Shown: piece after piece, positions 1-7,252 of the stretch
Layout of the letters: each line of letters opens with the position of its first letter
Numbering within the stretch: the stretch's first letter is position 1
Origin: Bacteroidales bacterium
Lineage (GTDB): Bacteria > Bacteroidota > Bacteroidia > Bacteroidales > P3
Direction of reading: 5' to 3'
Assembly (NCBI GenBank): GCA_017448185.1
Contig: JAFSLX010000068.1
Span: 1-50,544, forward strand
DNA: 50,544 nucleotides
Program-made: the position numbers and the translations under genes
Notes under the pieces: generated by a model
Seen by the model: the letters and a program-made list of their open reading frames with translations, nothing else
Databases searched by the model: none
Told to the model about the DNA's origin: nothing

Positions 1-88
1 AAACATACTTGTCTGTCTCGACCTCTTTCCACTCGTAACGTCCGAGTTCTTCATTGTACACCTGACGTGTCTGTGTCTTTTGTCTCAT
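1..88 (-). CDS. Hypothetical protein, 5' end only (runs off the left edge)
   Basis: An open frame starts with ATG at 88-86 on the minus strand and reads without a stop to the window edge. The 29 visible codons begin MRQKTQTRQVYNEELG and are rich in charged and polar residues. There is no signal peptide or membrane segment in this part. I do not recognise the protein. It is transcribed away from pyrH, so the 0.7-kb spacer to its right is a divergent intergenic region. Only the start is visible, so the call rests on an ATG and an open frame of 29 codons. Confidence 0.4.
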   Translation of the reverse strand, partial: MRQKTQTRQVYNEELGRYEWKEVETDKYV

Positions 89-545
89 TTTAGCTTCTGG
101 TATTGCTCCCAAAAGTGTCAACTTTTTTCAGGTTAAGACACTGTCCTGCTATATCAGGTGCATCGAAAAGCCAAAATTAGACTCCTGCCGTAAAAAAAAT
201 TCCAACTTTTTTCTTTTCATATTGATATTCTGATGTTTGCACTTTTAATTTTAACATTTTTTATGATATTGCATCCGGTTTACATCCACCCTGATTTGTT
301 TCTGGTGGCGCTTGACAACGGATTGCCATCGCGAGTATTTCTGACCCGGTTCGAACATCGCCTTTTATGCCTTCGAAAAAAAAGCTTACACTTATATAAT
401 ATACCAAAAAGTGTCGAAATGTTTCACGGTGGTGCCATTTTAACAACTTTTAACATTCTGCAAATTCAACTTATTAATGCAAAATATTGAAACATAACGT
501 AATAATAATTTATGGGTAATAGTGGCTGCAGGCAGCCTGTCGTCC

Positions 546-620
546 CGTTGTTCTGCCGTTGTTCAGTCGTTGTTCAGTCGTTGTTCAGTGTTTGACTGAA
601 CAACGACTGAACATCGGCAG
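546..620. repeat. Dispersed GTTGTTCAGTC inverted repeat, copy 1
   Basis: Several head-to-tail copies of an 11-mer, CGTTGTTCAGT, are followed by their inverse. The core is a perfect 19-bp inverted repeat, arms 571-589 and 595-613, around the 5-nt loop GTTTG. The same arms and loop occur again at 50502-50544, and a degenerate relative lies at 32038-32120. It is not followed by a T-run, so it is not a typical intrinsic terminator. It behaves like a REP-type intergenic element. Confidence 0.8.
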
Positions 621-736
621 TGGAAGACAACTGGAAGAAGCAACATACCACCTGGTTATCGGCCTTTTACAGAGAAGCTGACACATTATTTACTACGAAA
701 AAAGCATTTTTTTTTCGCGGTTTGCACATTTTTTCC

Positions 737-744
737 TAACTTCG
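737..744 (+). promoter_or_regulatory. Weak candidate -7 box upstream of pyrH
   Basis: TAACTTCG resembles the Bacteroidota -7 consensus TAnnTTTG with one mismatch. No TTTG element lies at the normal 19-21-nt distance; the nearest, at 721-724, is only 12 nt away. It lies about 60 nt before the pyrH start, a sensible position, but the call is weak. Confidence 0.3.
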
Positions 745-804
745 TTGTCTCAAAGTAATGGTTAAAACCGACACAAACAATTAAGAAATAATAATTTAGA
801 CACC

Positions 805-1509
805 ATGAAATTCAAACGTATACTCCTCAAACTGAGTGGAGAGTCGCTTATGGGCAGCCAAAGTTACGGCATCTCGCCCGACATGCTTACGCAATATGCC
901 GCCGACGTGAAGGCGGTGGTCGAACGCGGTTGCGAAGTGTCCATCGTCATCGGTGGCGGCAACATCTTCCGCGGCCTGAGCGGCGCCGCACAGGGCATGG
1001 ACCGTGTGCAGGGCGACTATATGGGCATGCTGGCCACGCTGATCAACAGCATGGCGCTGCAGGCCGAACTCGAGAAGCAGGGCATCAAGACCGAACTGCT
1101 CTCGGGCCTGGCCATCGAGCCTATCTGCAAGGAGATGAGCCGTCGGCGTGCCATCGAGGCCATGCAGCAGGGCCGCGTGGTCATCATCGGCGGGGGCACC
1201 GGCAACCCCTTCTTCACCACCGACACCGCGTCGACGCTCCGCGCCATCGAAATCGAGGCCGATGTCATCCTGAAGGGCACCCGCGTCGACGGAGTATACA
1301 CGGCCGACCCCGAGAAGGACCCCACCGCCACCAAGTACCAGCGGCTGAGTTTCCACGAGGCGCTCGACAAGAAATTGAAAATCATGGACCTCACCGCTTT
1401 CGCCCTCGCCGAGAGCAACAACCTGCCCATCTATGTCTTCGACATGAACCGTCCCGGCAACCTGACCCGCGTGGTGGAAGGCGAAGAGGTGGGTACCTTG
1501 GTTAGCTGA
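805..1509 (+). CDS. pyrH: UMP kinase
   Basis: This cytoplasmic enzyme phosphorylates UMP to UDP with ATP in pyrimidine nucleotide synthesis. The 234-residue product has the length of bacterial PyrH and belongs to the amino-acid-kinase fold. It opens with the phosphate-binding KRILLKLSGESL motif, has the glycine-rich IVIGGGNIFRG loop near residue 48, the GGGTGNPFFTTDTAS segment near residue 130, and DGVYTADPEKDP near residue 165. frr follows after 19 nt on the same strand. The pyrH-frr pairing is widespread in bacteria and supports both calls. The ATG start leaves the complete N-terminal kinase motif, so it is secure. Confidence 0.97.
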   Translation: MKFKRILLKLSGESLMGSQSYGISPDMLTQYAADVKAVVERGCEVSIVIGGGNIFRGLSGAAQGMDRVQGDYMGMLATLINSMALQAELEKQGIKTELLSGLAIEPICKEMSRRRAIEAMQQGRVVIIGGGTGNPFFTTDTASTLRAIEIEADVILKGTRVDGVYTADPEKDPTATKYQRLSFHEALDKKLKIMDLTAFALAESNNLPIYVFDMNRPGNLTRVVEGEEVGTLVS

Positions 1510-1528
1510 AAACTTAAAACTTAAAGAT

Positions 1529-2092
1529 ATGAACGACCTATCGAAAGCCTGCCTCGACGAGGCAAAAAACAGCATGAAAAGCGCCCTTGCCTTCCTCGAC
1601 AAGGAACTGGCCAAAATCCGTGCCGGCAAAGCCAATCCCGGCATGCTCGACGGTGTGAAGGTTGACTACTACGGCACGATGACCGAAATCAGCCAGGTGG
1701 CCAATATCAACACTCCCGATGCCCGCAGCATCGTCATCCAGCCCTGGGAGAAGACCCTCGTGGGAGCCATCAACAAGGCCATCCTCGATGCCAACCTCGG
1801 CTTCACCCCGCGCCACGAAGGCGACCTGCTGCGCATCACCATCCCGCCGCTGACCGAGGAACGCCGTAAAGAGCTCTGCAAAGCCGCCAAGACCGAAATC
1901 GAGAACTCGAAGGTGAACATCCGCAACGTGCGCCGCAACGTGATGGACAAGGTAAAGAAACTGAAAGACAAATCGGTGCCCGAAGACGAGGTGAAGCAGG
2001 TTGAAAAAGAGCTGCAGGACATCACCGACAAGAACATCGCCGAATGCGACAAGATTTACGCCGCCAAGGAGAAGGAAATCATGTCGATTTAA
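1529..2092 (+). CDS. frr: Ribosome recycling factor
   Basis: RRF works with EF-G to split the post-termination ribosome so that subunits can be reused. The 187-residue product has the normal length and the family layout: an N-terminal helix with FLDKELAKIRAGKANP, the small beta domain around VDYYGTMTEISQVANI and IVIQPWEKT, then the C-terminal helices with the RRNVMDKVKKLK stretch. It lies 19 nt after pyrH and ends 13 nt before the proposed TTG start of birA, so the three probably share a transcript. Confidence 0.97.
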   Translation: MNDLSKACLDEAKNSMKSALAFLDKELAKIRAGKANPGMLDGVKVDYYGTMTEISQVANINTPDARSIVIQPWEKTLVGAINKAILDANLGFTPRHEGDLLRITIPPLTEERRKELCKAAKTEIENSKVNIRNVRRNVMDKVKKLKDKSVPEDEVKQVEKELQDITDKNIAECDKIYAAKEKEIMSI

Positions 2093-2105
2093 CCGAAAAC
2101 CGAAC

Positions 2106-2831
2106 TTGAAAATCGAGAAGTTTGACTCGCTGGAGTCGACTAACAAGTATTGTGAAGCCCTCGACCTCGCTGAGGTGGAGGACTTCACCTGCTTTTGGGC
2201 CCTCGAACAGACCGCCGGCATCGGGCAGCGGGGCAACCACTGGGCAAGCGCCCCGGGAGAGAACCTGACCTTCAGCCTTGTGCTGAAGCCCGACTTCCTG
2301 CCCGCCGCCGACCAGTTCCGCCTCACCCAGGCCCTCTCGCTGGCCTTGACCGACACGCTTTCGGCGCTCAACGCACTGCGTACCATTCGTATCAAGTGGC
2401 CCAACGACATATACGTCGATGGAAAGAAAGTCTGCGGTACACTTATCAGCACCCGTTTGAGCGGCGACTGCATCAACACTGCCATCTGCGGCATCGGGCT
2501 CAATGTCAATCAGGTGGAATTCCCCGACTGGGTGCCCAACCCCACCTCGCTCGCCTTACTTATGGGCCGCACCTACGACCTCGAGTCGTTGCTGATGCAG
2601 TTGATGCAGCATATTGAGGCACGCTACGCCGACCTGCGACATGGCATCGACCCCACGCCAGATTACCTCGCACTGCTGATGAACCGCAACGTCGAAGCAC
2701 GGTATCTGTATGAGGGGGAAGAGATTACAGCCACCATCACCGGCATCGACCGGTATGGCCACCTGCAGCTGACTGCGGCCGACGGCCGTCGGCTCAGCTG
2801 CGCTATAAAAGAGATTGCTTTCCTGCTTTAG
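2106..2831 (+). CDS. birA: Biotin--[acetyl-CoA-carboxylase] ligase, single-domain type
   Basis: This enzyme activates biotin with ATP and transfers it to the lysine of biotin carboxyl carrier proteins. Visible motifs are the nucleotide/biotin loop TAGIGQRGNHW (family GRGRRGR-like), the KWPNDIYVDGKKVCG signature, and a short C-terminal SH3-like part. There is no N-terminal helix-turn-helix, so it is a group-I ligase without repressor function. I chose the TTG at 2106 (LKIEKFDSLESTNKY, 241 residues). The next upstream in-frame ATG would lie inside frr and add 35 residues of basic shadow sequence. The 3' end overlaps the convergent dipeptidase gene by 4 bp. Confidence 0.9.
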   Translation: MKIEKFDSLESTNKYCEALDLAEVEDFTCFWALEQTAGIGQRGNHWASAPGENLTFSLVLKPDFLPAADQFRLTQALSLALTDTLSALNALRTIRIKWPNDIYVDGKKVCGTLISTRLSGDCINTAICGIGLNVNQVEFPDWVPNPTSLALLMGRTYDLESLLMQLMQHIEARYADLRHGIDPTPDYLALLMNRNVEARYLYEGEEITATITGIDRYGHLQLTAADGRRLSCAIKEIAFLL

Positions 2832-4432
2832 AATCCCATTCCGAACATTTGCCAATATTCGGCCTCAAGCTGTCGCCACGCGGCGACGGTGTTGTCGTAA
2901 ATCTGCTGCGTGTAGGCGTTGAGCAGTTTGGGGGCTTTTTTCGGACTGGCTTTCACATTGTCCTCCAACGCCTTGAGACCGCTGAAGGCGGTGCCCTCGT
3001 GGTGCAGCACAGCGTTCATGTGCTGCTTCTTGGTGCGCTGCCAGGCCACGGTGGCCAGCTTGTTGGCACGGCGATACTGCCACAAGATGGCGTTCTCGTC
3101 ATAATATTTCTGTCCGCAGTGCTTAAAGGCTTCGGGCAGCTCGGTGGTGCCGCAGAAGATGGGGATGCGGGGGCTCTGGCCGGGGTTGTCGACGGCCATC
3201 CAGCACACACCGCCCACCGCGTCGGGCAGCCAGTCGCGCAACTGGGCCACAAAGCTGTACGAGCACCAAGCCACGCTGACAGTGCGTTTGAAGTCGATGG
3301 TACCAGGAGCAATCATGTTGAGGGTTTGCTGCATGGTGCCGGTGAGCCACGGGTTGGCCACAGGACTGGTGACAGTATCCTTGTAGGTGCTGCCGTCGTC
3401 GCGTTTGCGGTTCACCACCACCTTCAGGTTGCGGCACATATCCATGTCGGTGCCCTCGTAGGTGGAGCGCAGCAAGCGCATCACGTCGGTGACATCGACG
3501 GGGTTGTCGGGTTTCACCGAGAAGGGCAGCTCCGGCATGTCGTAAGTGAATCCTTGCGATGGGGCTAATGCATTGAATATAAACCACTCACGTTCGCGGA
3601 AGTTGCGGCCGTTAGCCCACGAGGTGTTGTAGGCTTTCCAGAAAACGAAGTCACCTTCGCCATCCCAGAGGCCGTACTTCTTGGCCACCTCCTCCACATT
3701 GTCGGAACACATAAAGTATTCTGGATTGTTGCGTTGCAGACGGCCGATGCGCGGTATGTTGCAGCTCACAGCGATATGGTCGTCGGGTACGCGCTGGGCT
3801 ACCCACACGCCACCAATCTGGTTGCGGCCGCAACCGATTATCTCCATCTGCCACACCTCGCGGCGGTCGGCAATGGTGATGCACTCGCCACCGTCAGCAT
3901 AGCCATACTTGGCCACGAGCTTGCCGATAAGCCGTATGGCATCACGAGCCGTGGTGCAGCGCTGCAGGGCAATGCGCTCCAACTCCTCGATCAGGAACAT
4001 GGCATCGGGGTTTTCCAACGTGTCGGGGCCGCCGAAAGTGCTCTCGCCAATAGCCAGCTGCTTCTCGTTAAGGCAGGGATACGAAGTGTTGAGGTAGGCA
4101 TAGGTGTGCTCCACCTCGCTGATGCTGCCGACCACACGCACACCCGTAGTATCGCTCGGCGAGACGGTGTGCATCGTCCCTTTCTTCACTAAATGCTTGT
4201 CACCTTTCTTGTGGTTTGCAGCCGGTTCGACAGTCATCCACGTGCGGTAGCGGCCGTCGCAGGTGTGCGAAGTGATGACACTGCCGTCAGTCGACGCACG
4301 CTTACCCACCATTATCGAGGTGCAACTCTCTTTGGTATTGACTTGACCCATTGCCATCAATGGCACCAGCAAAAAAACTAACGCACTAACGCTTTTACGC
4401 ATTAACACATTCATAAATAGCTTTTTCTTCAT
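2828..4432 (-). CDS. Secreted C69-family dipeptidase
   Basis: This is a peptidase of family C69 (dipeptidase A/PepD-like, Ntn-hydrolase fold). An N-terminal signal peptide (basic start, then ALVFLLVPLMAMG) precedes VNTKESCTSIMVGK. Cys37 is the expected nucleophile, exposed by processing in this family. The 534-residue length is typical of secreted Bacteroidota members. The start at 4432 gives the signal peptide; an upstream in-frame alternative at 4519 would add 29 residues and overrun the promoter. The likely role is release of dipeptides from host or dietary peptides in the periplasm. The DNA for the signal peptide (about 4379-4415) contains a TTAACGCATT-type microrepeat also seen elsewhere in the window. 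Confidence 0.9.
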   Translation of the reverse strand: MKKKLFMNVLMRKSVSALVFLLVPLMAMGQVNTKESCTSIMVGKRASTDGSVITSHTCDGRYRTWMTVEPAANHKKGDKHLVKKGTMHTVSPSDTTGVRVVGSISEVEHTYAYLNTSYPCLNEKQLAIGESTFGGPDTLENPDAMFLIEELERIALQRCTTARDAIRLIGKLVAKYGYADGGECITIADRREVWQMEIIGCGRNQIGGVWVAQRVPDDHIAVSCNIPRIGRLQRNNPEYFMCSDNVEEVAKKYGLWDGEGDFVFWKAYNTSWANGRNFREREWFIFNALAPSQGFTYDMPELPFSVKPDNPVDVTDVMRLLRSTYEGTDMDMCRNLKVVVNRKRDDGSTYKDTVTSPVANPWLTGTMQQTLNMIAPGTIDFKRTVSVAWCSYSFVAQLRDWLPDAVGGVCWMAVDNPGQSPRIPIFCGTTELPEAFKHCGQKYYDENAILWQYRRANKLATVAWQRTKKQHMNAVLHHEGTAFSGLKALEDNVKASPKKAPKLLNAYTQQIYDNTVAAWRQLEAEYWQMFGMGF

Positions 4433-4458
4433 CGTAGTGAATGTTTCATGTTTCGATG

Positions 4459-4490
4459 CAAAAGTACGTATTTTCGGTGATATGGCCAAA
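4459..4490 (-). promoter_or_regulatory. Bacteroidota promoter for the C69 dipeptidase
   Basis: On the minus strand a TTTG element (4490-4487) and TACTTTTG (4466-4459) are separated by 20 nt, matching the -33/-7 consensus. The -7 box lies about 27 nt upstream of the chosen ATG, which supports the start at 4432. Confidence 0.75.
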
Positions 4491-4583
4491 TAAAATGTTT
4501 CCCGGCCCGAAGTCCGCACTATGTGGTGAACAATATTTCGAAGCCTGGTGCGTTATTGCCCATATCATTAATTCGTTACCTAC

Positions 4584-5783
4584 ATGAAAAAACTTTTATC
4601 CATTACCTTGATGATGGCCGCCGCAGCCGTGGCCGTGGCACAGTATCAGCTTTCCAACCCCAGTTTTGAGCAATGGGACGGCGGAAATACCACCGAACCA
4701 GCCTATTGGAACTCTTTCGCCTCCTCTGACGGCAGTTTCTCAGCACTTGCCTCCACACCGCAGCACTACCGTCGCAACGGTGGTCGTCCCGGCTCGACAG
4801 GTTCCTACTACCTGACCATCTACACGCGTTCCATTATCGGCATCAAGGCCAATGGCAACATGACCACCGGCCGCGTGCACGCAGGCGCAATGTCGGCCTC
4901 GAGCAGCAACAACTACAACTACACCCAGCGTACAAACAGCGACCACTGCCACCCCTTTTCCGGCACCCCCGATTCGATGTATGTCTGGGTGAGCTTCTAC
5001 GCCAGCGAATCGTACTCAAAAGCACAGCTATCGGCCATCATCCATGGCGACAACGACTTCCGTTCGCCTAACGACGAGAACAACGCCGACCTCTACTGCG
5101 GCAAGGCGGTCGCCAGCTTCTACCGCACCAGCACCTCGGCCAACACGATGGAATGGCAACAAGCCAAAGTGCCTTTCGAATATTCGGGCAATAGCACCGC
5201 CAACTACATTCTCTTCAACCTCACCACCAACGCCATTCCAGGCAGCGGCAGCGCCGACGACTCGCTGTCGGTCGACGACATCGAGTTTATCTACAGTGCA
5301 TGGCTCACCGGCATAAGTGTTGCCGGTAACCCCATCGCCAATTTCAACAAAGGTGTGTTGGCCTATAGCCTGCATGTCGACGACCTCGATGCCGAAGTGA
5401 CCGCCACCACCGAAGTCGACGATGCCACAGTCTCTATCGAGCGGCAAACCCTCAACGACAGCACCGTACTTGTCAACATCACCGTCACCGCCGAGGACGG
5501 CACCACCGTGCGCCACTACAACGTCACACTCACCAACAGCCAGTCCTCCGTCGGCATCACCGACGTGGCTACACTGCCGACACTGTCTGTGTATCCAAAT
5601 CCTGCATCCGATATTATCACCGTCGAGGCCGACGGCGAAGTGGAAATCTGCGACCTGCAAGGACACCCCCTGCTCCGTCGCAGCGCCCATGGCCTCACGC
5701 AGTTCGACCTCTCATCCCTCCCCTACGGTGCCTACATTCTCCGCTGCGGCAAACAGGCCACTACCCTCCTCCGCCAAAAATAA
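4584..5783 (+). CDS. T9SS cargo protein with PCMD-like N-terminal domain
   Basis: The 399-residue protein has a signal peptide (KKLLSITLMMAAAAVAVAQ). It is followed by NPSFEQWDGG and EPAYWNSFAS, which resemble the 'putative carbohydrate metabolism' (PCMD) jelly-roll domain of Bacteroidota surface proteins. A linker domain near residues 235-315 (LTGISVAGNPIANFNKG onward) looks like the cadherin-like/beta-sandwich insert common in these proteins. The C-terminal 70 residues, starting LSVYPNPASDIITVEA and containing LPYGAYILR, are a classic T9SS type-A sorting domain. It is therefore exported and probably anchored or released at the cell surface. The function is unknown, possibly glycan binding. 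Its stop is immediately followed by the convergent vsr stop. Confidence 0.85.
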   Translation: MKKLLSITLMMAAAAVAVAQYQLSNPSFEQWDGGNTTEPAYWNSFASSDGSFSALASTPQHYRRNGGRPGSTGSYYLTIYTRSIIGIKANGNMTTGRVHAGAMSASSSNNYNYTQRTNSDHCHPFSGTPDSMYVWVSFYASESYSKAQLSAIIHGDNDFRSPNDENNADLYCGKAVASFYRTSTSANTMEWQQAKVPFEYSGNSTANYILFNLTTNAIPGSGSADDSLSVDDIEFIYSAWLTGISVAGNPIANFNKGVLAYSLHVDDLDAEVTATTEVDDATVSIERQTLNDSTVLVNITVTAEDGTTVRHYNVTLTNSQSSVGITDVATLPTLSVYPNPASDIITVEADGEVEICDLQGHPLLRRSAHGLTQFDLSSLPYGAYILRCGKQATTLLRQK

Positions 5784-6353
5784 TCAGCGACAACCGTACG
5801 TCGTCCCATCCTCGGCGGCCATAGGCAACGGCTCGTCCTCCGCCGTGGTATAGGGGTTGGACGCATGCTTTTTGTAGAGCGAAAGCATGTTCTCCTCGAG
5901 CAGCAACGCCACCTCACGCATGGTATGTTCCAGCTTCTTGGCCGTCAGCTGGCACTCCCAGATGACTATCACGTGCCATCCGTTCTCCTGCAGCACGCGG
6001 TAGTTTTCTTGGTCGCGCTCCTGGTTGCGACGTATTTTGGCGACCCAGAACTCGCGGTTTGTCGTCGGAATCTTGCAGCACGCCGAGTTTCCCGAGAAGT
6101 AACTCCCTTCTATTGCAGGATAGGGGTTGGGGGTGAGGCCGTGCCCATGCCAGAAACATCCGTTCACAAATATCGCCGTGCGGTAGGACCGCAACACTAT
6201 GTCCGGCTTGCCGGGCACACTCTTGACATTCAACCGGTACCGATACCCGTGGTTCCACAGCCATTGCCGCACCAGCAGCTCCGGCTTCGTGGCCTTGCTG
6301 CGTATGTGCGACATGCACCTATGCCGCTGCTCGGGTGTCATGGTGTCGGTCAT
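5784..6353 (-). CDS. vsr: Very short patch repair endonuclease (copy 1)
   Basis: Vsr nicks next to the T of T:G mismatches that arise when 5-methylcytosine deaminates. The 189-residue product starts MTDTMTPEQRHRCMSHIRSK and has the family signatures ATKPELLVRQWLWNHGYRYR, the metal-site segment PGKPDIVLRSYRTAIFVNGC, FWHGH, and EFWVAKIRRNQERDQ. Between FWHGHG and NSACCKIP lies an extra stretch, LTPNPYPAIEGSYFSG, whose DNA (about 6112-6140) looks like a CTCACCCCCAACCCC-type dispersed repeat. The frame stays open upstream to 7148, but that part is antisense-like shadow of the PheC-like gene; the ATG at 6353 gives the conserved N-terminus. Three m5C methyltransferases lie in the operon 11 kb away. 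Confidence 0.93.
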   Translation of the reverse strand: MTDTMTPEQRHRCMSHIRSKATKPELLVRQWLWNHGYRYRLNVKSVPGKPDIVLRSYRTAIFVNGCFWHGHGLTPNPYPAIEGSYFSGNSACCKIPTTNREFWVAKIRRNQERDQENYRVLQENGWHVIVIWECQLTAKKLEHTMREVALLLEENMLSLYKKHASNPYTTAEDEPLPMAAEDGTTYGCR

Positions 6354-6391
6354 TGCTGTTGCAGTATTTCGTGGGTCTTGGTTTCTGTTTT

Positions 6392-7222
6392 TCAGTAGGC
6401 GTACACCAATCCGTACTTCTCGGTCAGTTGACGGAGGGTGCCGTCGGACTTCATCTGGCGGATGAGGCTGTTGACGAGGGCAAGCAGGTCGTCCTGCCCC
6501 TGACGCATCAGCACGCCGATCTCGCCGTGGGTGAAGGGCGCGTCGAGCAGGGGCGCCGCCAGGCGCGGGTCGCTCTGCACATAGTAGGGGGCTTCGGTGA
6601 TCTCGGTGATCATCACGTCGGCTTCGCCCTCGGCGATGAGCGAGGGTATCTCCTCGTTGTTGGGGTGTACGATGAGGGTGGCGTGGGTGAGGTGCTGGCG
6701 GGCGAACTGCTCGTTGAGGCCGCCGGGGTTGACCATCACGCGCACCTCCTCGCGGTCGATGTCCTCCAGCGAGCGGAAGCGGACGGTGTCCTCCGTGCGG
6801 CAGAGGATGGTCTTGCCGTTGGCCAGGTAGCCTTCGCTCATTAGCATCGTGGCGCAGCGCGCCTCGGTGATGGTGATGCCGCCCATGGCCATGTCGAACA
6901 GCTGCGGCTCGGCCTGCACGTCGGCGGACAGCGTGGGCCACGAGGTGGGTACGAACTCCACCGCCACGCCCATCCGCTTGGCCATGGCCTCGGCCAGCTC
7001 GATGGCGAAGCCCCAGTAGAGGCCTGTCTCCGGCTCGCGGAACGACAGCGGACGGTAGTCGCCCGTGGTGCCGACGAGCAGCGTGCCCCGCTGCTCGATG
7101 CGTTCGACGGTGGGCCTCCCCGCAAGGGTGTCCTCCTTGTCGCTGCACGCCGCCAGTGCCGTCGTGCTGGCAATCGCCAGCAAGGCGATAAGCAGCCAGA
7201 TTTTGATCCGATGGTGTTTCAT
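6392..7222 (-). CDS. Lipoprotein of the solute-binding fold, similar to cyclohexadienyl dehydratase (PheC)
   Basis: The product (276 residues) has a lipoprotein signal peptide with lipobox LAAC, Cys26. Its mature part is a type-II periplasmic binding fold: GTTGDYRPLSFREPETG, VPTSWPTL, GGITITEAR, VNPGGLNEQFAR, HPNNEEIPSLIAEGEADVMI. This series matches my memory of Pseudomonas PheC, a binding protein turned enzyme that makes phenylpyruvate from prephenate (or Phe from arogenate). TEITEA retains Glu210 at the place of the PheC general acid, with Glu207 where PheC has Asp. The alternative is an amino-acid ABC-transporter binding protein, but no permease or ATPase gene is near. vsr lies 38 nt downstream on the same strand. 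Confidence 0.75.
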   Translation of the reverse strand: MKHHRIKIWLLIALLAIASTTALAACSDKEDTLAGRPTVERIEQRGTLLVGTTGDYRPLSFREPETGLYWGFAIELAEAMAKRMGVAVEFVPTSWPTLSADVQAEPQLFDMAMGGITITEARCATMLMSEGYLANGKTILCRTEDTVRFRSLEDIDREEVRVMVNPGGLNEQFARQHLTHATLIVHPNNEEIPSLIAEGEADVMITEITEAPYYVQSDPRLAAPLLDAPFTHGEIGVLMRQGQDDLLALVNSLIRQMKSDGTLRQLTEKYGLVYAY

Positions 7223-7252
7223 GATGATTTGGGGGATTCGCTTTCAGGTATA

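Larger units (their letters stand above)
89..804. other. 716-bp divergent intergenic region, no convincing gene
   Basis: The spacer between the left-edge gene and pyrH is AT-rich in most of its length. It holds one strong structure, the inverted repeat at 546-620 (listed separately), and several T-runs. An 85-codon open frame at 233-490 has no family resemblance and odd composition, and I do not accept it as a gene. No tRNA or other RNA gene was recognised. Confidence 0.6.

Noticed and set aside
233-490. 85-codon open frame in the left spacer
   Set aside because: AT-rich, no similarity to a known family, no promoter or sensible context.
6354-7148. Upstream extension of vsr copy 1 to a 454-residue protein
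   Set aside because: The extension is Arg/His/Gly-rich and lies over the PheC-like gene in another frame; Vsr begins at MTDTM as in copy 2.
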